IMG/VR virus record: IMGVR_UViG_3300023181_000002
Location: 1-64,000 of that record
Origin: a virus
Strand: one strand, 5' to 3'
Length of the DNA stretch: 64,000 nucleotides
The notes below the pieces were generated by a model, which did not search any database, had not been told where the DNA came from, and saw only the letters and a list, made by a program, of their open reading frames with translations. Positions within the stretch are counted from its first letter, which is position 1. Every line of letters begins with the position of its first letter. Of the stretch, positions 1 to 6,511 are shown piece after piece. Made by a program: the position numbers and the translations under genes.

Positions 1-34
1 TTTCTCTTATTTCCTTTGCTCTTTTTGCTGTCAT
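1..34 (-). CDS. Partial small CDS (N-terminus only)
   Basis: An ATG at 34-32 on the minus strand opens a reading frame of 11 codons (MTAKRAKEIRE) that runs off the left edge. It starts 10 nt beyond the stop of the next minus-strand gene, the usual spacing in this genome, so it is probably the following gene of the same operon. Nothing can be said about function. Confidence 0.4.
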   Translation of the reverse strand, partial: MTAKRAKEIRE

Positions 35-44
35 GTAATTAACA

Positions 45-404
45 CTATTTAATATCTTTCTTAAAATCATACATAGTCTGGTCAACTTGTATGTATTTTC
101 CGTCAACCGCATTTAACCTGTCTATCTCAGCAGCTATTAAAGCACCCGCTTTTATTAAATTTTTAACATGATCTTCCGATGGCTTGAAGTTACTTTCCTT
201 CCAAGGCCAATACTTAGCGGCAACATCTTTTTCCTGTGCATACACATAAGCAAGTGCCGCATTTATTAGAGTTGATCCATTATGCTTAATGTCATCAACC
301 AAAGAGTATCTTTTAACCTGTATTTGTCTGGCGCGTTCTTTTAAAATAAGTTTAGCTCCTGAATCTGTAATGCTAATTAGTTCAACTTTCTTTTTCATGA
401 TCAT
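45..404 (-). CDS. Small conserved phage protein ending AGALIAAEIDR
   Basis: About 119 residues from ATG 404. The frame is open upstream to 461, but that would overlap the C-terminus of the preceding gene by about 50 bp, so ATG 404 (or 398) is preferred. The layout, an ERARQIQ-like N-terminal segment, a central WPW and a C-terminal AGALIAAEIDRL, is the widespread phage family sometimes annotated as resembling the N-terminal domain of dATP/dGTP diphosphohydrolases; biochemical function is not established. A diverged paralogue lies at 4750-5037 with the same AGALIAAEIDR ending. Confidence 0.75.
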   Translation of the reverse strand: MIMKKKVELISITDSGAKLILKERARQIQVKRYSLVDDIKHNGSTLINAALAYVYAQEKDVAAKYWPWKESNFKPSEDHVKNLIKAGALIAAEIDRLNAVDGKYIQVDQTMYDFKKDIK

Positions 405-411
405 ACAAGGT

Positions 412-921
412 TTATTTTTTAAAATTCTTTTTCTTTCTCGCTCCGCTATCAATCGTAACATCTAAATTATCAGGATACTTCGCCACGCGGCTTCCTCGAA
501 AGAAGTATTGAGGATTAATGAAGTAAACATCCTTTACGATCGTATAGGAAATAATACCCATCGAGATAAGATCCATAACAGCGCCTTTCAATGTATTCAA
601 TGATACATTATTTTCTTTCATGAACCTGTTACGGTTTAGCCACATATTATCCTCTCCGGAAGCTATTTCATAAACAAACCACAAGTATAACTCCTTAGCC
701 CTGGAAGACATGCTATAAAGTTTATCCTTGCAAACAACAGAAGCATACAGCTTACTAAAAGGGGTATCTTCTAAATCCATCTCGTCATTAATAAGAACGT
801 CCTCGTCACGTTTATACCTATCTGTTAGCGTTACTCTGTTAATAGGAATGATCAATTTATCTATATGAGGATTAACTCCAATATCTGTTTCTGTATATTT
901 TGGTTTTAAAAGGCGTTTCAT
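412..921 (-). CDS. RepL-like winged-helix replication/maintenance protein
   Basis: About 169 residues. The frame can be read from a TTG at 942, but ATG 921 (MKRLLKPKY) is the better start. The segment from SRAKELYLWFVYEI to YFINPQYFFRGSR is a winged-helix pattern ending in the INPxxFFxG motif typical of RepL-type plasmid replication initiators and phage maintenance proteins. The C-terminus is very basic (ARKKKNFKK). A related protein with YYINPLFAWTG lies at 2020-2487 in the same orientation, and the two flank a repeat-rich non-coding region. TTTTGACA motifs lie directly upstream and may be its own operator. The role as origin-binding protein or regulator is inferred. Confidence 0.6.
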   Translation of the reverse strand: MKRLLKPKYTETDIGVNPHIDKLIIPINRVTLTDRYKRDEDVLINDEMDLEDTPFSKLYASVVCKDKLYSMSSRAKELYLWFVYEIASGEDNMWLNRNRFMKENNVSLNTLKGAVMDLISMGIISYTIVKDVYFINPQYFFRGSRVAKYPDNLDVTIDSGARKKKNFKK

Positions 922-933
922 ATCAAAATCATA

Positions 934-1028
934 TTTTGACAAAGTTAAGCTAAAACTGTCAACAAACCTACAAAATGACCAAATTTTGACAGTGTCATTT
1001 TTTGATTTTCAAAATCAGATTTTGACAG
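934..1028. promoter_or_regulatory. TTTTGACA operator-like repeats upstream of the RepL-like gene
   Basis: TTTTGACA occurs at 934-941, 984-992 (with trailing G) and 1020-1028 (with trailing G), and its inverse CTGTCAA at 956-962. Related TTTGACA copies recur at about 1348 and 1861. Clustered direct and inverted copies just 5' of a DNA-binding protein gene suggest autoregulation or initiator binding; no binding protein is demonstrated. Confidence 0.45.
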
Positions 1029-1332
1029 TTTATAAATATCTGTATATAAGTATTTTAAGTGGTTACATAGCGGTTACTTTATCAAAACTCGATTTGCTAT
1101 ACTATTATAACAAATCGAACTATTCGAGTTTTCCCTATTTTGAGGAAAATCCTGTTATATAGAAAACATGTCTAGGTATATGTAGTAGCTACCCCCATAT
1201 AAGACCCCTATTAGAAAACAACCCCTCCCCAATTACAACTTTTTCCAGCAGAATTTTAACTAGGTGTCATTTCTTTCATGTAAGACACTTTTAATAGTTT
1301 AAACTTACAATAGTACCATTTTAAAGAGAAAG

Positions 1333-1495
1333 CCTGTTAGGAGTTAAATTTGACATCAACCAACGCGTGTAAGCTATCCTGTAAGGAGTTAACTTGAAAT
1401 AGTAATGAAATATCCTAAGGATTGAATCGAAAAAGGTTAGTATATATATATACTACGCCCACAATACGGCAACATGCGTAAAGTATATATACTTT
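1333..1495. other. AT-rich palindromes and CCTnnAAGGA repeats (origin-like)
   Basis: Two perfect AT palindromes, AGTATATATATATACT (1439-1454) and AAAGTATATATACTTT (1480-1495), follow three related copies of a CCTgTwAGGAGTTAA-like element starting at 1333, 1378 and 1414 (the last shortened to CCTAAGGATTGAA). The first two copies are 45 bp apart, three times the 15-bp period of the adjoining array. The 1077 bp between the two RepL-like genes contain no convincing gene. Palindromes plus iteron-like repeats beside initiator-like genes are compatible with a replication origin; this is inference. Confidence 0.4.
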
Positions 1496-1500
1496 AACGG

Positions 1501-1592
1501 GGTTGCTCCGAAAAAGAAAACTTTGAAAGAGGTGCGCTTGAAAAGAATATTCCGAAAGAAGTAGCACGCGAAAGAGGTGAACCCCGAAAAGG
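1501..1592. repeat. Degenerate tandem array, block 1 (GAAA every 15-16 bp)
   Basis: GAAA cores start at 1510, 1525, 1540, 1554, 1570 and 1586, giving spacings of 15, 15, 14, 16 and 16 bp. Units look like nTTGAAAGAGGTG with variable flanks; the last, CCCCGAAAAGGGG, forms a small hairpin. Periodicity is conserved more strongly than sequence. Confidence 0.6.
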
Positions 1593-1668
1593 GGAAATAA
1601 ACTTATATATTGAGAACGCTGAACTGTGTGTTAAAAAACCGCGTCCCTGGAAGAATTTTTCCTAGCCC

Positions 1669-1835
1669 GGCACCTTCTTCAAAATCAACCCCCAAAGGAA
1701 TCTATTACCCTTTCGAAGTTCACCTTTCCAGAGCAACAACCTTTCAAATCACACACCCAAAAGCTATAAACACCCAAAGAAATCCTTCAAAAGATCAACC
1801 CTTTGAAGGGATCAACCCTCAAAAGGGTCTTTTTT
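1669..1835. repeat. Degenerate tandem array, block 2 (AACCCTTTSAAAGG units)
   Basis: Ten unit centres (CAAA, CGAA, CCAG or TGAA) fall at 1680, 1693, 1714, 1729, 1745, 1758, 1775, 1788, 1805 and 1820, a mean spacing of about 15.6 bp. The best-preserved unit, AACCCTTTGAAGGG, is quasi-palindromic. A 75-codon open frame crosses this block, but its five-residue pattern is explained by the 15-bp period, so it is not called as a gene. Confidence 0.6.
1815..1835 (+). terminator. Terminator-like hairpin ending array block 2
   Basis: ACCCT at 1815-1819 pairs with AGGGT at 1824-1828 around the loop CAAA and is followed by CTTTTTT. It is the last unit of array block 2 and the only one with a T-run, so the array may be transcribed rightward as a short RNA ending here. 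Confidence 0.4.
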
Positions 1836-1883
1836 AGGGGATTACGTTTGGATGTACCAATTTGACAGAAATATTCGTCAAGG

Positions 1884-1996
1884 CGTTTAACCCTTGAAGA
1901 GGATAACTATGAAGGGTTAACCTTTTCAGAGGTTTTCTTTGAGAGGAAACCCCAAAAAGAAAACCCTTCCAACGGTGAACGATGAAAGGGTACATG
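1884..1996. repeat. Degenerate tandem array, block 3
   Basis: Unit centres at about 1896, 1911, 1927, 1941, 1953, 1970 and 1984 (spacing 12-17, mean about 15). Includes GTTAACCTTTTCAGAGG at 1916-1932; the 12-mer GTTAACCTTTTC recurs exactly at 2603-2614 and 2649-2660 on the other side of the 2020-2487 gene. Confidence 0.55.
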
Positions 1997-2019
1997 CTGC
2001 AAGATTAAATCTGACAAAG

Positions 2020-2487
2020 TTAATCCTCGTCAAGTTCAATTAAAGGAAGTGTACTAGGATCGAAATACCTTGTACGGTCTCCCGTCCAAGCGAATAAGGG
2101 GTTGATGTAGTACGTTGTAAGGTGTCCAACCTGACGAAGGATCATCTTTTCTCGTTCAAGCTCTTGCAAAGCGACATTGGCTTTTTTACTCTTTTTAAAA
2201 TCTCCAATCTCATCACGGAAATAACTTGCATAGCATTTGACAGGAACATCATTAGAGATCATACGCTTTAAAAGTGCCATATAAACCCTCATCGCAACAG
2301 GAGTAATACAAAGACTCATCTCAAAGAGCAAAGTCCTTTCAAAATGAATATTTGAAGGCATTAAATCGATCAGAGAACCCTTAGAGGTTATCCCTATGAA
2401 GGGTTTATCGAAAGAATCGCGCTTTAAAAGGTTGTAATCATAACCTTTCTCCCCTAAAATGGGTTGCTTTAATGAGAATTGACTCAT
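2020..2487 (-). CDS. Second RepL-like winged-helix protein
   Basis: 155 residues from ATG 2487. The region ITPVAMRVYMALLKRM...LQELEREKMI followed by YYINPLFAWTG matches the helix-turn-helix plus wing plus INP(L/Q)F pattern of the RepL-like protein at 412-921, so these are diverged paralogues. The C-terminus is acidic (LIELDED), unlike the basic tail of its paralogue. The 15-16 bp repeat pattern seems to continue into its first about 140 bp (2340-2480), implying that DNA-level selection overlaps coding sequence. Likely an initiator or regulator acting on the flanking repeats (inference). Confidence 0.55.
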   Translation of the reverse strand: MSQFSLKQPILGEKGYDYNLLKRDSFDKPFIGITSKGSLIDLMPSNIHFERTLLFEMSLCITPVAMRVYMALLKRMISNDVPVKCYASYFRDEIGDFKKSKKANVALQELEREKMILRQVGHLTTYYINPLFAWTGDRTRYFDPSTLPLIELDED

Positions 2488-2559
2488 ATTTGTGACATTT
2501 TATATATTTTGTGTGCTAAAAGACTACCTACCCTTAGCCAATGTTTCTTATATAACACA

Positions 2560-2815
2560 AATCTATGACAATTAACCCTTTAATGTTACACTTAGGGTAT
2601 GGGTTAACCTTTTCGGGGTTTATTTTTTAGAGTAATTCTTGTTTATGTGTTAACCTTTTCAGGTATACTTTGGGTATGGTCTTTACTCTTTCACGTTTCA
2701 CCTTCTCAATAGCACTAATCAACGCTCAATCCTTTCAAAGTGCCACTTTGTCGGGGTTAATACTCTTTTTAGTGGTACTAATCAAAGATACACCGGTTTT
2801 GAATGTACCTCAATT
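2560..2815. repeat. Degenerate tandem array, block 4
   Basis: The intergenic DNA upstream of both the minus-strand RepL-like gene and the plus-strand operon carries further units such as GTTAACCTTTTCGGGG (2603-2618), GTTAACCTTTTCAGG (2649-2663) and TCCTTTCAAAG near 2729-2740, again about 15-16 bp apart and more diverged. Apart from this array and the promoter at 2869, the 449 bp from 2488 to 2936 hold nothing else I can identify. Confidence 0.45.
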
Positions 2816-2868
2816 ATTAATACACTTTCTAAATAAGTAAATAAATGAATATTATTTTACATAAAGTA

Positions 2869-2899
2869 TTGCGTATTAATTATATTCTTTATACCTTTA
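2869..2899 (+). promoter_or_regulatory. Bacteroidota-type promoter, copy 1 of a duplicated element
   Basis: TTG at 2869-2871 and TACCTTTA at 2892-2899 match the TTG/TAnnTTTG consensus with 23 nt between element starts. Some 55 bp of surrounding sequence (2829-2885) is nearly identical to 6402-6457 upstream of the ADP-ribosyltransferase-like gene, so the whole promoter is duplicated. It should start transcription about 2905, giving a short leader before ATG 2937. Confidence 0.7.
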
Positions 2900-2920
2900 A
2901 CCTATCAATCAGAAACAGTT

Positions 2921-2934
2921 AAACAAACTTACTC
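2921..2934 (+). promoter_or_regulatory. AAACAAACTTACTC leader motif
   Basis: This 14-mer sits immediately before the start codon and recurs exactly at 3187-3200 and 8727-8740, with a variant (AATACTTACTC) at 6499-6509. All copies end 0-2 nt before ATG. It is not complementary to the 16S anti-Shine-Dalgarno sequence and may be a translation or mRNA-stability element. Confidence 0.5.
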
Positions 2935-2936
2935 AA

Positions 2937-3170
2937 ATGGAAGCTAGATTTAAAATAGGCACTCAATTTACACCTGTCGGAAACAAAAGAAAAGATGTGT
3001 ACACTGTAACAGATATCCTTACTACAAGGAAAAGTAATGGAGATGTATTTAGAATTGAGTATGCTTGTACTCATCTGTTTTGTGGACAACCTGTTTCAAG
3101 TATTGAAATAGGTACGACTATTGCTAGAGGGTTGCTTGACAAATCAATATTAGCTGAACTTATTAAATAA
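2937..3170 (+). CDS. Small conserved phage protein (GTxF...HLFxGQ...TIARG)
   Basis: 77 residues, first gene after the duplicated promoter and leader motif, hence probably among the earliest expressed. The pattern KIGTQFTP...KDVYTVTDI...YACTHLFCGQPV...GTTIARGLL resembles a small family found in many phages; its role is unknown to me. No signal peptide or membrane segment. Confidence 0.75.
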   Translation: MEARFKIGTQFTPVGNKRKDVYTVTDILTTRKSNGDVFRIEYACTHLFCGQPVSSIEIGTTIARGLLDKSILAELIK

Positions 3171-3200
3171 CAAACCAAACCTTTCAAAACAAACTTACTC

Positions 3201-3647
3201 ATGAACTACGCGATCAGAAACAAATCGAACGGGCTTTACCTTGGCACGACACAAACACAGGAAGGTTATTATCAATCGTGGAACCTTCAGGGTGATGCCG
3301 TGATCAGTTTTAACACTGAACACGATGCGTCTACATTCAGTAACTTCCAAGGGTATGACATGTTATCGGGTGTTCCCTTTGAGATAGTGCCTTTCCCGGT
3401 TGCTTCTTCAAAGTTAAACATTGTGCGTAATATTTCAATAAGCGGTGTATTTGTGTTGCTACTTTTGTCGGGTTTCGCTGAAAAGAATTACACCAATGCG
3501 TTAAACGCTTCAGCGTTATCTTTTGGCAGTGACAGCGATATAATAGACACGATGAAGGTGTATGGCTTTGAAGGGGTTGATCCTTTATCGGATGTTGAAC
3601 CGACCATGTACGATAAAGTAGTAGCTTTGTTTGGTTCTAAATTTTAA
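3201..3647 (+). CDS. Hypothetical protein with one hydrophobic segment
   Basis: 148 residues beginning directly at the AAACAAACTTACTC leader. The N-terminal 70 residues (NYAIRNKSNGLYLGTTQ...GYYQSWNLQGDAVISF) look like a small beta-rich domain. A hydrophobic stretch at about residues 74-92 could be a transmembrane helix, followed by a Ser/Asn-rich tail. Family not recognised; may act at the inner membrane early in infection (inference). Confidence 0.65.
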   Translation: MNYAIRNKSNGLYLGTTQTQEGYYQSWNLQGDAVISFNTEHDASTFSNFQGYDMLSGVPFEIVPFPVASSKLNIVRNISISGVFVLLLLSGFAEKNYTNALNASALSFGSDSDIIDTMKVYGFEGVDPLSDVEPTMYDKVVALFGSKF

Positions 3648-3659
3648 ACGATAATAATT

Positions 3660-3809
3660 ATGGTTGATCTATTATTCACTGACTTATTAACAGGAGAGAT
3701 ATTTGAAATAAGGTGCTATGTAGGAGAAAAGCATATTATTGAAAACTTAAATACTCACCTTAAAGAATGGTGTGAAGGAAGAACTTTTAAAAAAGAAGAG
3801 ATTTATTAA
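3660..3809 (+). CDS. Small hypothetical protein, 49 aa
   Basis: ATG at 3660, 12 nt after the previous stop, encodes MVDLLFTDLLTGEIF... ending KKEEIY, with the next start codon 2 nt after its stop. The spacing and even coding density support a real gene. No motif recognised. Confidence 0.55.
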   Translation: MVDLLFTDLLTGEIFEIRCYVGEKHIIENLNTHLKEWCEGRTFKKEEIY

Positions 3810-3811
3810 TC

Positions 3812-3958
3812 ATGATAACGATCCTTTTAACAGTAGCATCCATTACAGGTTTCCTCCTCTGGGTGCGCTATGAATATAACAACGCCATTGAGATGGATGC
3901 TTTCGGGGAGTTTGTGACGCGTAAAGAAATTGATAGTGATCAAACCTTTAAAAGATAA
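3812..3958 (+). CDS. Small single-pass membrane protein, 48 aa
   Basis: ATG 3812. Residues 2-18 (ITILLTVASITGFLLWV) form one hydrophobic helix followed by a hydrophilic tail, so an N-terminally anchored inner-membrane peptide is likely. It ends directly before the next ATG at 3959. Function unknown. Confidence 0.55.
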   Translation: MITILLTVASITGFLLWVRYEYNNAIEMDAFGEFVTRKEIDSDQTFKR

Positions 3959-4159
3959 ATGATTATGAAACTTTATAAATTTATTGAACTGTCAGAAGAG
4001 GCACAACAGCACGCATTAGAATTGTTCAGAGCGCAAGATTGGAGTGATTCTACTGCTACAGATGAAGAGATAAGAGATGACTTATCTTATGATAATGATG
4101 ATATGTACACAGAAAGAGGGGTATTTATCCCAGAGCCATTTAAACAAAATTACCTATGA
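3959..4159 (+). CDS. Small acidic phage protein (YKFIELSEEAQQHALELFR)
   Basis: 66 residues. The N-terminus (YKFIELSEEAQQHALE) is the recurring ELSxEAxxxAL motif at the start of many small phage proteins, followed by an Asp/Glu-rich segment. Overlaps the next gene by an ATGA junction at 4156-4159. Probably cytosolic; function unknown. Confidence 0.65.
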   Translation: MIMKLYKFIELSEEAQQHALELFRAQDWSDSTATDEEIRDDLSYDNDDMYTERGVFIPEPFKQNYL

Positions 4160-4389
4160 GCAACCTTCAACAAATATTAACCCTTCACGGGAAAACCTTT
4201 ACCATGTTAACCCCTTGCACCGCGCGCGTGAACGGGAACGCGGTTGTGGTTGGTTTGGGCGCGTGGCTTGATCAGGTGGTTTCTCTGGATGATTCTGGAC
4301 GCTGTGAGGTGCGCACGTTTGAAGAGGGTAGCGATGTTGAGGTAGACTTTGAGGAGTATGATTCTTTGACGGATTGGTTGGGATATTAA
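4156..4389 (+). CDS. Small hypothetical protein, 77 aa
   Basis: Starts in the ATGA overlap with the preceding gene. Beta-rich sequence with an acidic C-terminus (EEGSDVEVDFEEYDSLTDW). A terminator-like hairpin (4403-4436) follows the stop. Family not recognised. Confidence 0.6.
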   Translation: MSNLQQILTLHGKTFTMLTPCTARVNGNAVVVGLGAWLDQVVSLDDSGRCEVRTFEEGSDVEVDFEEYDSLTDWLGY

Positions 4390-4402
4390 TATTAAATAAA
4401 CA

Positions 4403-4436
4403 TTTGTCCAGTTTATTTCAAAATTTACTGGACAAA
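4403..4436 (+). terminator. Inverted repeat between genes, terminator-like
   Basis: TTTGTCCAG at 4403-4411 is perfectly complementary to CTGGACAAA at 4428-4436, with a 16-nt AT-rich loop and TAAAACCTT after it. There is no strong T-run, so it could be an mRNA-processing or operator site instead. Confidence 0.5.
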
Positions 4437-4451
4437 TAAAACCTTAAAAAG

Positions 4452-4733
4452 ATGCAAGATTTAAAATTTACTACACATATGGGCGAAACCGTAACAGGGG
4501 ACCGGCTCAACAGTGCCATTAATCAGGTGGCTGATGATATGGTTCGCATGTATAAAGGCATTAGAAATGGATATTACGCGCCCCACGTAACAGAGGCGCA
4601 GAAAGATTACATTCTTTTAAAAGATCTTCTTTATGTGGATCAAATTAGAGCCGGAGAAGGTTTGAATAACTTCACAATTTGGCAGCGTATCAATAATGTT
4701 TTAACTGGGGAATGCGTAGCGTTATTATCTTAA
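4452..4733 (+). CDS. Hypothetical protein, 93 aa
   Basis: Mostly helical sequence (SAINQVADDMVRMYKG...) with no recognised motif. Starts 15 nt after the hairpin at 4403-4436. Confidence 0.6.
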   Translation: MQDLKFTTHMGETVTGDRLNSAINQVADDMVRMYKGIRNGYYAPHVTEAQKDYILLKDLLYVDQIRAGEGLNNFTIWQRINNVLTGECVALLS

Positions 4734-4749
4734 AATAAATTAAAAAAAA

Positions 4750-5037
4750 ATGAAAACAGGAATTGAACTAATATCTGAAGAAAGAAAAGAGCAAATAAAT
4801 AAACATGGATTCAACTCTTTACATGACACCTTAAATTCATGCGGAGAATTGGGGCAAGCAGCTATTTATTGCTTAACAGGCAAAGAAGAAGATTATCCAG
4901 AAGGTTGGTCTTTGGAGTATCAGTATAAAATAGATAGAGCAAATCTAAAGAAAAGACTTACGGTTGCGGGTGCATTAATTGCAGCAGAGATTGATAGAAT
5001 AAATAATATAGAAATTTCACAAATACCAACCCTATGA
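4750..5037 (+). CDS. Small conserved phage protein ending AGALIAAEIDR (paralogue)
   Basis: 95 residues with the same plan as the minus-strand gene at 45-404: an N-terminal ISEERKEQINKHGF segment, a central GWSLEYQY in place of WPW, and the C-terminal AGALIAAEIDRINN. The two copies therefore arose by duplication or separate acquisition. A link to nucleotide metabolism is only suggested by annotation habits for this family. Confidence 0.75.
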   Translation: MKTGIELISEERKEQINKHGFNSLHDTLNSCGELGQAAIYCLTGKEEDYPEGWSLEYQYKIDRANLKKRLTVAGALIAAEIDRINNIEISQIPTL

Positions 5038-5360
5038 AACAACAATTTTTGAGTCTCATCTTAGTAGCGGTCGGCTTTATCGGGATGACCGTATACGATT
5101 ACTTTACAGACAAACACTTTCCAAAACCCATTAAGAGCATCTTCGAAGCAGGCGACGGTTTGCATGTGCTGTACAAAGATAATAACACCGTCGAAGATAT
5201 TCTCATAGAACTATTAGACGAACAGGATACGTATTCTATCGATATCAACGGCAAAGTGTACACTATAAAGATGTTTCGTCATTGCACTATTGGCACATGT
5301 GATGTTGTAGACATTGCCGTTGACGGAGATCTTTTTGAAGTGAGTAGTTTTATCCGGTAA
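5034..5360 (+). CDS. Membrane-anchored hypothetical protein
   Basis: 108 residues with an ATGA-type overlap to the previous gene. Residues 5-20 (FLSLILVAVGFIGMTV) are an N-terminal membrane anchor; the rest is a small hydrophilic domain probably in the periplasm. No family recognised. Confidence 0.6.
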   Translation: MKQQFLSLILVAVGFIGMTVYDYFTDKHFPKPIKSIFEAGDGLHVLYKDNNTVEDILIELLDEQDTYSIDINGKVYTIKMFRHCTIGTCDVVDIAVDGDLFEVSSFIR

Positions 5361-5370
5361 ATAATCAATC

Positions 5371-5559
5371 ATGGAAAATCAAATAAAAGAATTTGCTATC
5401 GATGTCGTGGAAGACTGCATACTGGCAGCGTTTAAAAAAGTTCATGACAAATTTAATGTCAAAAGAGGCGACAGTACAGAACTGCAGGAAGAAGAAGTGG
5501 AAAGAATTCATCTTGCCTTGGTTGATTTAATCACAGCGCATACTTTACAAAACTTATGA
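5371..5559 (+). CDS. Small helical hypothetical protein, 62 aa
   Basis: Highly charged helical sequence (IDVVEDCILAAFKKVHDKF... ELQEEEVERIHLALVDLI). Its last codons overlap the start of the methyltransferase gene at 5556 (ATGA), so the two are probably translationally coupled. Confidence 0.6.
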   Translation: MENQIKEFAIDVVEDCILAAFKKVHDKFNVKRGDSTELQEEEVERIHLALVDLITAHTLQNL

Positions 5560-6164
5560 AAATATTAATAGCGTGCGAAGAAAGTCAAGCCGTTTGTAAA
5601 GCTTTCAGAGAAAAAGGTCATGAAGCGTATAGTTGTGATATACTACCCTGTTCGGGCGGACATCCTGAATGGCATATTCAAAAGGATGTATTTGAAGTAA
5701 TTGCCTCTGAAAAGTGGGATATGATGATTGCATTCCCACCATGCACATTTTTAACAGTGACAGCCAACAGGGTATTTTTAAACAACCCTAAACGTTGGCA
5801 ATCCCGTTTGGATGCTGTAAATTTCGTGTATAAGCTTATGAATTGCGGTATTGAAAGAATATGTATCGAAAACCCTAAAGGCGTTCTTTCTTCGCATATC
5901 CGCAAACCGGACCAGTACATACAGCCTTATGAACACGGACACGCAGAGAGTAAAATGACAGGCTTGTGGCTTAAGAATTTACCTTTAATTGTGCCTACTG
6001 AAATAGTAAAACCTGTTTGGGTAATTGCTAAAACGAGCGGCAAAAGACATTCACCTACCCACTTTCACAATCCTTCAACGGGGAACCCTGAAAATGCAAA
6101 ACTAAGATCTAAAACCTATGAAGGCATTGCAAAAGCATTCGCGAATCAATGGTCAAACTTATAA
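5556..6164 (+). CDS. Phage DNA cytosine-C5 methyltransferase-like protein
   Basis: 202 residues. The AFPPCTFLT segment (PPC at 61-63) is motif IV of C5-cytosine methyltransferases with Cys63 as the predicted nucleophile, and ICIENPKG (ENP at 105-107) is motif VI. The N-terminus ILIACEESQAVCKAFREKG is a motif I-like SAM site. At about 200 aa it lacks room for a normal target-recognition domain, as do many phage homologues, so specificity or even DNA as substrate is uncertain. Likely protects phage DNA from restriction or modifies cytosine bases. A second, adenine-type methyltransferase is encoded at 27706-28224. Confidence 0.8.
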   Translation: MKILIACEESQAVCKAFREKGHEAYSCDILPCSGGHPEWHIQKDVFEVIASEKWDMMIAFPPCTFLTVTANRVFLNNPKRWQSRLDAVNFVYKLMNCGIERICIENPKGVLSSHIRKPDQYIQPYEHGHAESKMTGLWLKNLPLIVPTEIVKPVWVIAKTSGKRHSPTHFHNPSTGNPENAKLRSKTYEGIAKAFANQWSNL

Positions 6165-6176
6165 AGTCAATAACTT

Positions 6177-6404
6177 ATGAATAACCCACAAAAACCCAAA
6201 CTAGGCAGACCTTTCGGAATTCTCAAAGGAACTGCCAAAGGAAAGATGACCGTATCAATCGATTTAACCATCATAGAGGCATTCCAGAAGATTAACGAGG
6301 AACTACAAGCTGAAGGGGGAAAACTTAGCCCTAGTGCCCTTGTAAACAACTATTTCAAAAGTTACCTGCTAAAAGAATACCCTTCTTATTTGGAATCGGA
6401 ATAA
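6177..6404 (+). CDS. Ribbon-helix-helix-like DNA-binding protein
   Basis: 75 residues. A basic N-terminus with an AT-hook-like GRPFG precedes KMTVSIDLTIIEAFQKINEELQAEGGKLSPSALVNNYF, which fits a short beta strand plus two helices as in Arc/CopG-type regulators. It sits directly upstream of the duplicated promoter at 6441 and could repress it (inference). Confidence 0.55.
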   Translation: MNNPQKPKLGRPFGILKGTAKGKMTVSIDLTIIEAFQKINEELQAEGGKLSPSALVNNYFKSYLLKEYPSYLESE

Positions 6405-6440
6405 ATAAGTAAATTTGTGAATATTATTTTACATAAAGTA

Positions 6441-6471
6441 TTGCGTATTAATTAAATTATTCCGACCTTTG
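6441..6471 (+). promoter_or_regulatory. Bacteroidota-type promoter, copy 2 of the duplicated element
   Basis: TTG at 6441-6443 and GACCTTTG at 6464-6471 have exactly the spacing of the copy at 2869. The upstream 6402-6457 is almost identical to 2829-2885. It should drive the ADP-ribosyltransferase-like gene at 6512. Confidence 0.7.
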
Positions 6472-6511
6472 AAATACCAATAACGGCAAACAAATTTAAA
6501 TACTTACTCAC

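Noticed and set aside
1610-1837. 75-codon open frame on the plus strand in the repeat array
   Set aside because: Its five-residue pattern follows the 15-bp DNA period, composition is Pro/Lys/Ser-rich and there is no start context; it is a by-product of the array.
1333-2815. CRISPR array
   Set aside because: Units are short (15-16 bp), degenerate and lack alternating constant repeats and unique spacers; no cas genes are present.
4077-4271. 64-codon plus-strand frame between 3959 and 4389
   Set aside because: It overlaps two better genes joined by an ATGA junction and has no family resemblance.
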